Shown piece after piece: positions 17,153 to 25,887 of a DNA stretch of 64,000 bases. Below the pieces are notes generated by a model. It was not told where the DNA came from. It did not search any database and saw nothing but the letters and a program-made list of their open reading frames with translations. The translations under genes were made by a program, and so were the position numbers. How positions within the stretch are numbered: the stretch's first letter is position 1; each line of letters opens with the position of its first letter. This DNA is from Bdellovibrionales bacterium (lineage in GTDB: Bacteria > Bdellovibrionota > UBA2428): NCBI GenBank assembly GCA_018266335.1, contig JAFEAR010000101.1, forward strand, positions 1-64,000. The letters run 5' to 3'.

Positions 17153-18219
17153 TGTTCGTTATCCTCGAGCCTTTTTTCCAAAGTTTTGAGGCGCTCGAAC
17201 AGCTCCGGGAGCCGGCCCTTGAGGACCTCGAGTTTGAGCGCTTCGTTCAGCGGCCGCGGGGGGTATCCTTTGACCGTTTCGCCGTCCGAAATATCACAGG
17301 TCACTCCGCTTTGCGCGGCGATTGTCACGTCGCTTCCAATGCTTAAATGGCCTTTGGTTCCTACGAGTCCGGCGATGGTCACTCGGTCTCCCACCCGGGT
17401 GGAGCCTGAGAGACCCACTAAACTGCAAAGAACGCTGTCCTCACCTACAGTGCAGTTGTGGGCTACTTGCACAATGTTGTCGAGCGAGGTGCGGTGACGA
17501 AGGCAGGTGTCTTCAAAGACTCCGCGATCCACGGCCACAAAGGCGCCTAGACGCACGCGGTCCTCGATCACCACTCGGCCAACGTGTAAACGTGGCCGAG
17601 GGCGTGCATCGCGTGGATACTTCACAAAACCAAAACCCTGTCCTCCGAGCGAAACGCAACCCGTCAGCACGCATTCGTTGCCGATGATCGTGTCGTCAGC
17701 AATGCGACTGTGTGCACCGATGCGGCAATTGCGGCCAATGCGCACGCGCGCGCCTAGGCGTACTCCGGCTTCGAGCACGGTTCCGGCGCCCACTTGGCAG
17801 TCGGGCCCAATCACCACACCCGTCTCGGCAGTGACGCCAGCGGGGACGACATTGCTCTCGCCGCTCCATTCCGCCGGGGAGGTGCGCCGTAAAACGAAAT
17901 CAATGGCCGCGTCGGGCGCATCCACGCACAGGTGAGGTGCTTGCGGAGCCGGCTGAACTTTAGGGGAAATAAAAACGAGGCCCCAATCGGCGCTGAGTTC
18001 GGTGCGACGCGATTGGGCCAAATAGCAAAAGTCCCCACGCTGTGGAGACTTCGTGTCGGAACTGCGGGGGGTGCGAATTTGCTTCCAGAGTTCAAGCTTC
18101 ATGGCGAGCGCCGAGCTCTTAGCCCGGTCGATTCGGAAGCCTTCGGCCTCTAAATCCGCAGCGAGAGCGGCGGGCCCGGCGGGCCAAATATCCGCTAGAC
18201 TCGCCAAGCGCTCGCTCAT
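17149..18219 (-). CDS. lpxD: UDP-3-O-acylglucosamine N-acyltransferase LpxD
   Basis: Third acyl-transfer step of lipid A synthesis. The 356-residue protein has an N-terminal uridine-binding domain (residues 1-110) and then a hexapeptide left-handed helix (VVIGPDCQVGAGTVLEAGVR onward). The catalytic histidine region is NIVQVAHNCTVGEDS, and a C-terminal helix rich in Glu and Lys ends the protein. It starts 25 bases after skp and overlaps fabZ by four bases. The N-terminal domain contains the unusual insert TPRSSDTKSPQRGD. Confidence 0.94.
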   Translation of the reverse strand: MSERLASLADIWPAGPAALAADLEAEGFRIDRAKSSALAMKLELWKQIRTPRSSDTKSPQRGDFCYLAQSRRTELSADWGLVFISPKVQPAPQAPHLCVDAPDAAIDFVLRRTSPAEWSGESNVVPAGVTAETGVVIGPDCQVGAGTVLEAGVRLGARVRIGRNCRIGAHSRIADDTIIGNECVLTGCVSLGGQGFGFVKYPRDARPRPRLHVGRVVIEDRVRLGAFVAVDRGVFEDTCLRHRTSLDNIVQVAHNCTVGEDSVLCSLVGLSGSTRVGDRVTIAGLVGTKGHLSIGSDVTIAAQSGVTCDISDGETVKGYPPRPLNEALKLEVLKGRLPELFERLKTLEKRLEDNEQ

Positions 18220-18243
18220 GAGGGTCTCCCTAGAAACGGGGGC

Positions 18244-18774
18244 TTACTTGTTGTCGTAAGCTTTGATGAGGTCGTCCGTGAGGTCGACTTTTTCTTCGGA
18301 GTACAGCATGCCGCTCGTGTTTTCTTCGAACACGAGGTCAACTTTATGCTTCTTCGCGATGTCGGCCACCGTGGCGCGCAAACCGTCGAGTACGGGTTTG
18401 GTGAGTTCGGAGTCGCGGCCCTGAACTTCTTGCTGCGACTTTTGTACGAACTCTTGGAACTGCGCAATTTTCTGCTGCATTTCCATGCCCTTTTGGTTGC
18501 GGGCTTTTTCGGACATCACGGCGCTCTTCTTTTGGAACTCTTCGGTTGCCTTCTGAAGTGCGCTGCGTTCGGTGTCGATTTTCTTTTTCTTTTCTTCGAC
18601 TTCTTTTTCGAGGGTGGCTTTAGCACTCTTGCCTTTTTTCGTTTCCTGAAGCGCGCGCTGCAGGTTCACAATGCCCACTTTCATGGCGAAAGCGTTGGCA
18701 GAAAGAGCCAAGGAACTCATCAAAAGGGTCGCGGTGACAATAGATTTTCTCATCATGGAGAAGGACTCTATCAT
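18244..18774 (-). CDS. skp: periplasmic chaperone Skp/OmpH
   Basis: A trimeric periplasmic chaperone that holds unfolded outer-membrane proteins on their way to BamA. The signal peptide is MMRKSIVTATLLMSSLALS followed by ANAFA. The N-terminal strand KVGIVNLQRALQETKKGKSA and a long charged coiled coil (about residues 50-110) match the OmpH family. ATG 18774 and ATG 18756 are both possible starts; the second begins directly with the usual signal. It lies 12 bases after bamA, the common pairing. Confidence 0.92.
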   Translation of the reverse strand: MIESFSMMRKSIVTATLLMSSLALSANAFAMKVGIVNLQRALQETKKGKSAKATLEKEVEEKKKKIDTERSALQKATEEFQKKSAVMSEKARNQKGMEMQQKIAQFQEFVQKSQQEVQGRDSELTKPVLDGLRATVADIAKKHKVDLVFEENTSGMLYSEEKVDLTDDLIKAYDNK

Positions 18775-18786
18775 CGGACCTAAACT

Positions 18787-21108
18787 TTAGAAACTGGGGG
18801 CAATGATGAAGTTAAAGTACGGGCTATCCGGCGAGTTAGGGAGCACTCGCAGCGGGTAACCCCACTCAAAGCGCAGGGGCCCGAGGGGAGAGTACCAACG
18901 AATGCCCCAACCAACGTCCGAAAGGAAGGCGGGCGAGGCGGCCGAGAAACTGTCCCAGGTATTGCCCGCGTCAAAGAAAAAGACCATGCGAATGTTGGCT
19001 TCCGCAATGAGGGGAAATTCTACTTCGTTCACGTAAACAAACTTCTGCGTACCGCCGATGGTAACCGTGGCGGGGGCGCCGAGTTGGCCAGGGGTTTGAT
19101 CGCGCGTATTGAGCACTGTTTTCGAGGGACCCACGGAGCCCGGGCCGTAACCACGCAGCGAGAAGGGGCCGCCGAGCACAAAGCGCTCGGTGTCGGGAAC
19201 GGGGTCGCCGTTCATGTTGTTCGTGAGTAGCGAGTACTCCGCGCGGGTGCGGTACACGAAATTCCAGAAGAGGCGACGGTACATCTTGGCCTCGGCCGAA
19301 TATTTTTGGAAGACGCGGCCGCCAAGACCGGCAAATTCGCCGGACGCCGACAGGTATTCGCCGCCGGAGGGATCGAGGCGGTTGTTGCGCGTGTCGTAAG
19401 CGATGGTCGAAGTGATCGAGCTGACGAGCGAGTCTTTTTCTCCAGGGGAAGTGTAAACGCTCTCGTTAATGGGGTTCGAAAGGAGCGAGCGCTCAATCTT
19501 ATAGGTGCCAAAGAGAGAGAGGTTCTCGTAAATTTCGCGGCCCAAGCGCACGTCGCTGCCGTAAACTTTTTGGTTATAGGTGATGGGCGAGTAACCCACG
19601 GCGTTTTCGCGTAGGTACAGATCAAAGCCAAAGAGCCATTCGCTGTCGAAAATACGCGGATCGGTAAAGCTCAAGTCGAAGGTCTTCGAAGTCGAAGCCC
19701 AGTTCAGCGAGAAGCTGAGTTGTTGCCCCAGACCAAACAAGTTGGCCTGGGTGATTTGGCCGCCCACCACAAAGCCCTGGGCCGTGCTCCAACCGGCACT
19801 CACTTGCAGCGAGCCGGTTTGTTTTTCGGCCACGCGCACTTCTAGGTTCAAGGTGTTGTTCGAGCCCGGGGGTGTGGAGGTCAGGAAGCTAACGTCGCCA
19901 AAGAAGCCTAGGCGCTTGATGCGCTCCAGACCCTTGTTGCGTTTGGTCGCGTTGTAGAGCTCGCCTTCATAAAAGGGAAGTTCGCGCCGCACTACTTTGT
20001 CGTGCGTCTTGGTGTTGCCGGAGACGCTGATTTTGCCCCAGTAAACTTTTTCACCCTTTTCGATGTCAAAGTTAAGGTCCACAATTTGAGTGCCTTCGCG
20101 AATCTGCGTTTTGGGCACCACGTTGGCAAAAGCGTAGCCTTCGTCGCCGTACTTATCCGTGAGTTTTAGAATTTGTTCGCGCAGGGTTTCGAGCGAAAAG
20201 ACTTCGCCTTCCTTCATGCCGAAGGAACTGCGCAAATCTTCCTGCGTAAAGATCAGATCGCCCTTGAAGGTCACGTTCCCCAGGAAGAATTGCTTGCCTT
20301 CGTCTACATCGATAAAAATATCCACGTAGCGGCGATCTTCGCTGAGGGTGACGCGAGGTTTGGCAAACTTGGCTTCGATGTAACCGTACTTGCCGTAAAA
20401 GTAAGCCAGGTTGTTCAGGTCGCGGTCAAAGAAGGCTTCGCGGTAGGTGCCGCCGCCGGTCGCCCACGAAAAAGCGTGACCTTCGGTGGTGCTCATGTGG
20501 GAGCCCTCGCGAATATCGTCGGACGAAAAGACCTTGTTGCCGAGGAAGAAAATCTTCCGCACGCGGACCTTTTCGTTTTCCTGAATCTTAAAGACCAGGC
20601 GGACTTCGTTGGGTTTGTCCGCGATGGGTTCCAAGAGGTAGGGCGCGCGGGCCAGATAGTAGCCCTTGTCTTCGTACTTCTTGGTGATGGCCGTTTGGGC
20701 GGCCCGAATTTTGGAGAGGTTCACGACGTTAAAGGCCTTCAGGCCCGAGGCCTCTTCCAGGTCCTTAGCTTCGAATTCGTCCGAGCCCTCGTATTTGATT
20801 TCGGTAACGACCGGCCGCTCGCGCACAATCACGTGCAAGGTGCCGTCGTCGTCTTGCTCGACGCGGCCATCTTCAAAAAAACCTAATCCAAAAATAGCCG
20901 AGAGATCGGCGCGCACGGCTTCGGGACTGGCCTCGTTGCCGACTTTGAGGTGCATTTTTTCGCGGATGGCATCGGCTTCGATGCGGCGATTGCCCTCGAT
21001 GACGATCGTCTTAATGGGAAGCGCTAGGGCGGAGGTCGCCCCGAGTCCACACGCCAAAAGGCCAACCAAAAGGCAAAAGTGAACAAAGCCGCGCCGCAGT
21101 CGAATCAT
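18787..21108 (-). CDS. bamA: outer membrane protein assembly factor BamA (Omp85)
   Basis: Core of the beta-barrel assembly machine in the outer membrane. The 773-residue protein has a signal peptide (residues 1-29, ending SALA). Five POTRA repeats follow (first IKTIVIEGNRRIEADAIREK, last WGKISVSGNTKTHDKVVRRE). From about residue 430 there is a C-terminal barrel with FVLGGPFSLRGYGPGSVGP, the lid-lock motif region, and a final aromatic (IIAPSF). I chose ATG 21108, which overlaps the lolD stop as TGATG. Its length is in the usual 750-850 range. Confidence 0.96.
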   Translation of the reverse strand: MIRLRRGFVHFCLLVGLLACGLGATSALALPIKTIVIEGNRRIEADAIREKMHLKVGNEASPEAVRADLSAIFGLGFFEDGRVEQDDDGTLHVIVRERPVVTEIKYEGSDEFEAKDLEEASGLKAFNVVNLSKIRAAQTAITKKYEDKGYYLARAPYLLEPIADKPNEVRLVFKIQENEKVRVRKIFFLGNKVFSSDDIREGSHMSTTEGHAFSWATGGGTYREAFFDRDLNNLAYFYGKYGYIEAKFAKPRVTLSEDRRYVDIFIDVDEGKQFFLGNVTFKGDLIFTQEDLRSSFGMKEGEVFSLETLREQILKLTDKYGDEGYAFANVVPKTQIREGTQIVDLNFDIEKGEKVYWGKISVSGNTKTHDKVVRRELPFYEGELYNATKRNKGLERIKRLGFFGDVSFLTSTPPGSNNTLNLEVRVAEKQTGSLQVSAGWSTAQGFVVGGQITQANLFGLGQQLSFSLNWASTSKTFDLSFTDPRIFDSEWLFGFDLYLRENAVGYSPITYNQKVYGSDVRLGREIYENLSLFGTYKIERSLLSNPINESVYTSPGEKDSLVSSITSTIAYDTRNNRLDPSGGEYLSASGEFAGLGGRVFQKYSAEAKMYRRLFWNFVYRTRAEYSLLTNNMNGDPVPDTERFVLGGPFSLRGYGPGSVGPSKTVLNTRDQTPGQLGAPATVTIGGTQKFVYVNEVEFPLIAEANIRMVFFFDAGNTWDSFSAASPAFLSDVGWGIRWYSPLGPLRFEWGYPLRVLPNSPDSPYFNFIIAPSF

Positions 21109-21782
21109 CAAAGCCCTACACAATCCCATATCTTGCCGTCTTTCAAACGGTAACGGTGACTATAGCGCGCAGCAAGGTCCGCGTCGTGCGTCACGGACAA
21201 CAAAGTCGTTTTGAACTCCCGATTGATTTTGAGGAGGAGGTCCAAAATTTCTTCGGCCCGTGGGCGGTCCAGGTTCCCCGTGGCTTCGTCGGTGAAAAGC
21301 ACTTGGGGGCGGTTCACGAGGGCCCGTGCGATGGCTACGCGCTGTTGTTCGCCGCCCGAAAGCTGCCACGGAAAGCGCGTGTGTTTGTCGGCCAGTCCCA
21401 CCCAGTCCAGGGCCTCGCGGGCGCTCGGCCCTTTGTTTTTGCCGCCCAGAAGCGAAGCGGGCAATTGCACGTTCTCCGCCGCCGTGAGTTCGGGAATCAG
21501 ATGGTGAAATTGAAACACGAAACCCAACTTCTCCAGGCGCCAGCGCGAAGCTTCTTGGTCGTCCAGGGTGCTTACATCCACACCGTCGAAGAGGAGGCGG
21601 CCCGATTCGAAGCGGTCGAGCAGGGCGAGGCAGTGAAGCATGGTGGATTTTCCGGAGCCCGAAGCGCCGAGCAGAGCAATGCAGCTTCCGGCTTCCACGG
21701 TCAGGCTGGCGCCCTGAAGCACGGGCACACTGCGGTCGCCATCGGAATAACTTTTAACGAGGTCAAAGGCTTCGATCTTCAT
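21108..21782 (-). CDS. lolD: lipoprotein-releasing ABC transporter ATPase LolD
   Basis: The ATPase of the complex that releases outer-membrane lipoproteins from the inner membrane to LolA. The 224-residue protein has Walker A GASGSGKST, signature LSGGEQQRVAIARAL, Walker B VLFTDEATGNLD and the switch histidine in LLSVTHD. The start at 21782 overlaps the permease stop by four bases and gives a normal LolD length. An upstream extension of about 70 Arg/Pro-rich residues looks non-coding and is left out. Confidence 0.95.
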   Translation of the reverse strand: MKIEAFDLVKSYSDGDRSVPVLQGASLTVEAGSCIALLGASGSGKSTMLHCLALLDRFESGRLLFDGVDVSTLDDQEASRWRLEKLGFVFQFHHLIPELTAAENVQLPASLLGGKNKGPSAREALDWVGLADKHTRFPWQLSGGEQQRVAIARALVNRPQVLFTDEATGNLDRPRAEEILDLLLKINREFKTTLLSVTHDADLAARYSHRYRLKDGKIWDCVGL

Positions 21783-23017
21783 CGGCGTTGTCCTAACACG
21801 GGTAAAAAGTCGGTGCGGGCTAGGCGGCGCCCCAGTAGGGCCGCGGCGCCCAGAGCCGCCACGATGCCAAATAAAAAGGCGCCCGCTTGTTCCCATCCGT
21901 CGTAACCTAGGGGCAAGCGATCGATACGGTAAATATCCGCGGGCAGGCGCGCAATGGGAAGGGCGCGGAGCAAATGCGCAAAGCCCCAACCGAGAGCCAT
22001 GCCGAGGGTAGAGGCCACCACACCCATGAGAAATCCTTGGATGCTAATCCAGCCCAGGAGTCCGCGCTGCGAAAGGCCCAGTGCACGGAGCGCGGCCATT
22101 TCGCGGTCGCGCTCTAAGAAAAGAACGACGAGGGTGGCGGCAACGTTCAACGTGGCCACGAGTGTGAGCAGGCCCATCACCACGACGAGGAGCTGTTTGT
22201 CCATGCCAATGGAGCCCAGCAGATTGCGCTGCAAATCTTTCCAGGTGCGGAAGAGCGCGTTGCTTTCGGTCAGGTGCGCGCGTTCCAAATTTTTTTCGTA
22301 CTCATCGCGCCATTTTTCTACCCAGCGCGCATCGCGCGGATCGCGGCCCTGGCTTTGGAGCCAAAAGCGAATGCCGTGAGCATCGCCCGGGCGCTTGCGG
22401 TACGACTCGGGATCTTGGCTTTCCAGTAGCGGCCGCAAGCTTTCGTCGATCACCACGGCCAGGCGCGAGTCGACATCGTGCATGCCAAATTGCAGCACAT
22501 CGCGCAGCTGCGCTTCTACGGAGCCCTTCAGAATGCCCGGCAGCAAAATACGAAATTTGTCGCCCGGTTTTAATCCCAATATTTCGGCAAGGGGTTTGCC
22601 GAGGTCCACGAGCACCGGTCCACCGGGCGTTACTGCGGTGCCCGTATTGCGTCGGCCTTCGATCATCACGCCGCGTCCGCCTTTGGGGCCCACGAGGAGT
22701 CCCTGCGAGGTCCAAAAATAAACGGCGCGCTCCACGCCCGGCGGAGCAAGGGCCACCATGTGGTCAAGCTCTTCGTTGGTGTGCCACTGCGTAAAGTGCG
22801 TGATGTGACTTAGGGAGGCGGTGATGCCCCGCGCGAAGACACGTTCGGCGCCCGTGAAAATAGCAAGCGTAACGGACAACGCGGCCACGCCGAGCGCAAG
22901 GCCCAGCACGGCCGTGTGAAAACTGTTCGTCAGGAGCGAACGTTTGAAGGGCGGGGTGCGCGCCTTGAGGTCCACAAACCACAAAAGGCTAAGCTTCCAC
23001 CACTCCCGAGGCAGCAC
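21779..23017 (-). CDS. lipoprotein-releasing system permease LolC/LolE
   Basis: The FtsX/MacB-type permease partner of LolD. The 412-residue protein has one N-terminal span (about residues 35-57), a large periplasmic MacB-like domain (60-270) and three C-terminal spans. The first of these is QLLVVVMGLLTLVATLNVAA. Only one such gene is present, so the transporter may be a homodimer rather than a LolC/LolE pair. It follows lysS by six bases. Confidence 0.9.
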   Translation of the reverse strand: MLPREWWKLSLLWFVDLKARTPPFKRSLLTNSFHTAVLGLALGVAALSVTLAIFTGAERVFARGITASLSHITHFTQWHTNEELDHMVALAPPGVERAVYFWTSQGLLVGPKGGRGVMIEGRRNTGTAVTPGGPVLVDLGKPLAEILGLKPGDKFRILLPGILKGSVEAQLRDVLQFGMHDVDSRLAVVIDESLRPLLESQDPESYRKRPGDAHGIRFWLQSQGRDPRDARWVEKWRDEYEKNLERAHLTESNALFRTWKDLQRNLLGSIGMDKQLLVVVMGLLTLVATLNVAATLVVLFLERDREMAALRALGLSQRGLLGWISIQGFLMGVVASTLGMALGWGFAHLLRALPIARLPADIYRIDRLPLGYDGWEQAGAFLFGIVAALGAAALLGRRLARTDFLPVLGQRR

Positions 23018-23023
23018 GTGCGC

Positions 23024-24517
23024 TTATTCCTGTCTCATGAGCGGGAACAAAATGACGTCGCGAATGCTGGCGCAATCGGTAAGCAGCATCGTCAAGCGGT
23101 CGATGCCAATGCCTTCGCCCGCGGTGGGCGGCAATCCGTATTCGAGCGCTTGAATGTAGTCGGCGTCGAAGTCCGTGGCTTCTACGTTGCCGGCGTCTTT
23201 CTCTTTGGTCTGTGACTCGAAGCGGGCGCGTTGGTCGTCCGGATCGTTGAGCTCGTTAAAGCCGTTCGCAATTTCGCCGCCGTTGATGAAGAGTTCAAAT
23301 CGCTCGGTGATCGCAAAGCCTTCGTTCGAGGGCTTGTCGGCGCGGCGCGCGAGGGGCGACACTTCAACGGGATAGCCCGTTACGAAGGTGGGCTGAATGA
23401 GTTGTTTTTCGACGTCCTCTTCAAAGATCATCGTTAGCAAGTGACCGGCTTGTTCGCGGCCCGTAAGTTTGGCCCCGCGCTGCTTGAGGTAGGCGCGCAT
23501 GCCTTCGGTGTCCTGCACCTTGCCCTCGTAACCAGACATGGTGATGACGGCGTTCTCCATGGAAATACGAGTCCAGGGGCTGCCCAAATTAATTTCCTGG
23601 CCCTGCACCGTGATGGTGGTGCTGCCGCGCACTTTTTGCGCCAGGCCCGAGATGAGTTCTTCCGTCATGTCCATGAGGTCGTGGTACGTGGCGTAGGCCA
23701 TGTAGAACTCAATCATGGTGAACTCGGGATTGTGCCGCGTGGACACGCCCTCGTTGCGGAAGTTGCGGTTGATTTCGAAGACCCGCTCAAAGCCGCCCAC
23801 GACGAGCCGTTTGAGGTGCAGTTCCGGCGCAATGCGCAGGTAAAGTTTCATGTCGAGCGTGTTGTGGTGCGTGACGAAGGGCCGCGCCGCTGCGCCCGAA
23901 ACGAGCGAGTGCATCATGGGCGTTTCGACTTCCATGAACTGGCGCTGCAAAAAGTACTCGCGCACGCCCTGCACGATGGCCGCGCGATCCATAAAGACCT
24001 TGCGCGATTCGTCGCTGCTCATAAGGTCTACGTAGCGTTTGCGGTAGCGTTCTTCGATGTCCGACAGACCGTGGAATTTTTCGGGCGGCGCATGGAGACA
24101 CTTGGAGAGAATGCGGAAGCCCTTAGCGAGCAAACTCAGTTCGCCCGTCTTGGTGCGCATGAGCGTGCCTTCGGCGTGCACGATGTCGCCCAGATCGAGG
24201 GCTTCGAATTCTTTGAACGACTCGGCGTCGATGTTGTCTTTGCCCACGTAGAGTTGAATAACGCCCGAGCGGTCGCGCACTTTAACGAAGCCCGCCTTAC
24301 CGAAGGAGCGCACGAAGGCCACGCGGCCTGCTACCGAAAAACTTCCACCGGCGGCCAGAGCCTCCGCGTCTTTAACTTCGCCAAAGCGAGTCGCGATATC
24401 GGCAGCCGTGTCCTTGACCTTCACGCCGTGGGGGTAGTCCCGCTTGGCTTCGCGCAGCGCTGCTAATTTTTGCCGGCGAACGAGATGTTGGTCTTCGGTT
24501 TTGGGGCTCGTTGTCAT
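23024..24517 (-). CDS. lysS: lysyl-tRNA synthetase, class II
   Basis: Charges tRNA-Lys. The 497-residue protein has an N-terminal OB-fold anticodon domain (VAGRVAFVRSFGKAGFVKVR) and a class II catalytic core. The core shows motif 2 FRNEGVSTRHNPEFTMIEFY and motif 3 GEGIGIDRLTMLLTD. It ends in the usual DVILFPLMR. It is the first gene of the long envelope array on this strand; the arrangement lysS-lolCD is common. It is divergent from the M48 gene, and the promoters should lie in the 57 bases at 24518-24574. Confidence 0.97.
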   Translation of the reverse strand: MTTSPKTEDQHLVRRQKLAALREAKRDYPHGVKVKDTAADIATRFGEVKDAEALAAGGSFSVAGRVAFVRSFGKAGFVKVRDRSGVIQLYVGKDNIDAESFKEFEALDLGDIVHAEGTLMRTKTGELSLLAKGFRILSKCLHAPPEKFHGLSDIEERYRKRYVDLMSSDESRKVFMDRAAIVQGVREYFLQRQFMEVETPMMHSLVSGAAARPFVTHHNTLDMKLYLRIAPELHLKRLVVGGFERVFEINRNFRNEGVSTRHNPEFTMIEFYMAYATYHDLMDMTEELISGLAQKVRGSTTITVQGQEINLGSPWTRISMENAVITMSGYEGKVQDTEGMRAYLKQRGAKLTGREQAGHLLTMIFEEDVEKQLIQPTFVTGYPVEVSPLARRADKPSNEGFAITERFELFINGGEIANGFNELNDPDDQRARFESQTKEKDAGNVEATDFDADYIQALEYGLPPTAGEGIGIDRLTMLLTDCASIRDVILFPLMRQE

Positions 24518-24574
24518 GACGAGTATGTCTAGCCCTCTTGATGAGAAGGGTAAAGTACCGCTAAGAGAAAGCCC

Positions 24575-25375
24575 GTGGATTTTAAGCGAATTCTAATCGT
24601 GCTCCCCTTTTTCTTGGCCTTCGGTCTGCAGGCCTGCGTGTCTCTGCCGGGCTCCGATCGCAAGGCCTTCATTGTGACGAGCACGGCGCAAGAAGCGGCC
24701 ATGGGCGAAGAGGCCTACCGCGATCTTCTGAAGAAAGAAAAAGTCTCGAACGATCCGCGCATGAACGCCCTTCTTCGGCGCGTGGGCAAGCGCATTGCGG
24801 CGGCCTCGCCGGTGAGCGATTTTCAGTGGGAATTTAAGCTCATCGAGAGCAAAGAAATGAACGCCTTCTGCTTGCCCGGCGGCAAGGTCGCTTTTTACAC
24901 CGGCATTCTCCCGGTGCTGAAGAACGAAGCCTCTATGGCCATCGTGATGGGTCACGAGGTGGCGCACGCGGTGCTCCGGCACGGCGGTCAGCGCATGACG
25001 CAGGGATTGATTGTGCAGGGAGGACTAGCGGCCATCGATCTTGCCTTGTTGCGCGACTCTAAATATCGCGATCTCACGCTGGGACTCATGGGCATGGGCG
25101 CTTCCGTGGGCGTGGTGCTTCCTTTCTCGCGCGACAACGAATCCGAAGCCGATGAACACGGTCTGCGCTATGCGGCCGCTGCTGGGTATGATCCGGCTGA
25201 AGGTCCGATTTTTTGGGAACGTTTTTCGAAGGCGGTGGGAGGCGGTAAGCCGCCCGAGTTTTTATCTACGCACCCGGCAGATGCTTCGCGTATCAAGCAT
25301 CTGCGCGATTTGCAGTCCCAGGTAAATGGCGTGTACGCAAAATCTGCGAAGTACGGCCTGGGCGAAAATTTTTAA
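24575..25375 (+). CDS. M48-family zinc metalloprotease lipoprotein
   Basis: The 266-residue lipoprotein has lipobox LQAC (C21) after a hydrophobic signal. The zinc site is GHEVAHAVLRH (HExxH at residues 127-131) with the downstream glutamate in NESEADEHGLRYAAAAGYDP. This layout matches Oma1/LoiP/BepA-like M48 peptidases that act in the periplasm on outer-membrane proteins. There is no TPR domain, which makes it closer to LoiP than to BepA. GTG is the start. Its last four bases overlap the convergent DUF503 gene. Confidence 0.92.
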   Translation: MDFKRILIVLPFFLAFGLQACVSLPGSDRKAFIVTSTAQEAAMGEEAYRDLLKKEKVSNDPRMNALLRRVGKRIAAASPVSDFQWEFKLIESKEMNAFCLPGGKVAFYTGILPVLKNEASMAIVMGHEVAHAVLRHGGQRMTQGLIVQGGLAAIDLALLRDSKYRDLTLGLMGMGASVGVVLPFSRDNESEADEHGLRYAAAAGYDPAEGPIFWERFSKAVGGGKPPEFLSTHPADASRIKHLRDLQSQVNGVYAKSAKYGLGENF

Positions 25376-25665
25376 TCGAGCTGAAAAATGTCGACGTCTT
25401 CTGAAACCACGCGCGCAAAGGCGATGTTGTCGATGTGCTGACGCGCTCGATCGATGGCGTGGCGTGCATCGGCATGTGTAGAAGCCGTCATGGCTACTCC
25501 GAGTAAGCAGCGTTCGGGATCATCAATTTTTTCTTGGATCTCAGCGACGGAAGCGTTGAAGTTTTTCTTCACTTCGAGTGCGAGTTTTTTCATTTCGGCG
25601 CGTTTGAGCGGTAAATCGTAGTTGCCGTAAAAATCGATGAGAATTTTTGCCGCTGCGACGAACAT
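25372..25665 (-). CDS. DUF503 (YlxP-like) small protein
   Basis: The 97-residue product matches the DUF503/YlxP pattern: a basic helix (LPLKRAEMKKLALEVKKNFN), the SVAEIQEKIDDPERCLLGVA core, and a C-terminal helix with IDRARQHID. YlxP is usually linked to ribosome maturation near rbfA; here it is alone. The start at 25665 is the only ATG that fits the family N-terminus. It has no ribosome site, and a strong terminator lies 28 bases upstream on the same strand, so its expression is unusual. Confidence 0.78.
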   Translation of the reverse strand: MFVAAAKILIDFYGNYDLPLKRAEMKKLALEVKKNFNASVAEIQEKIDDPERCLLGVAMTASTHADARHAIDRARQHIDNIAFARVVSEDVDIFQLD

Positions 25666-25692
25666 GATTTTTAGATTTATCAGATTTTGGGC

Positions 25693-25739
25693 AAAAAAAG
25701 ACCCCGATACAGGGGGAGGGCAGGGATTCTGTATCGGGG
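25693..25739 (-). terminator. intrinsic terminator (minus strand)
   Basis: CCCCGATACAG (25702-25712) pairs perfectly with CTGTATCGGGG (25729-25739) around a 16-base loop. On the minus strand the stem is followed by TCTTTTTTT (25693-25701). It should stop transcripts from the secreted-protein gene at 25885-26448. It lies only 28 bases before the DUF503 start. Confidence 0.88.
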
Positions 25740-25795
25740 TTAAAACCATCGGCCTTGCGGCCGCTGATCTTTGACTAAGTTGTAAGAAAGGTTCT

Positions 25796-25887
25796 TAAGA
25801 GGTTATCCACAGGTCGTCAATAAATTTGTAAAGATTTATGTGGAAAACTCTGTAAGGCAGTTAATCGGCTTTAATATTAACCTCTTA
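25796..25887. promoter_or_regulatory. AT-rich element with two DnaA-box-like sites inside a 10-bp inverted repeat
   Basis: TTATCCACA at 25803-25811 is an exact classical DnaA box. TGTGGAAAA at 25839-25847 is the reverse complement of TTTTCCACA, a common variant. The 27 bases between them and the 30 after are strongly AT-rich. TAAGAGGTTA (25796-25805) and TAACCTCTTA (25878-25887) form a perfect inverted repeat around both; the right arm includes the stop codon of the next gene. It could be a DnaA-binding regulatory or titration site. No replication genes are nearby. Confidence 0.45.

Noticed and set aside
23441..24466. 341-codon open frame on the plus strand
   Set aside because: Entirely antisense to lysS, which is certain; His/Arg/Val-rich composition is the usual shadow of a GC-rich gene.
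25742..25884. Chromosomal replication origin
   Set aside because: Only two DnaA-box-like sites and no dnaA, dnaN, parAB or rnpA neighbours; kept as a DnaA-site finding only.
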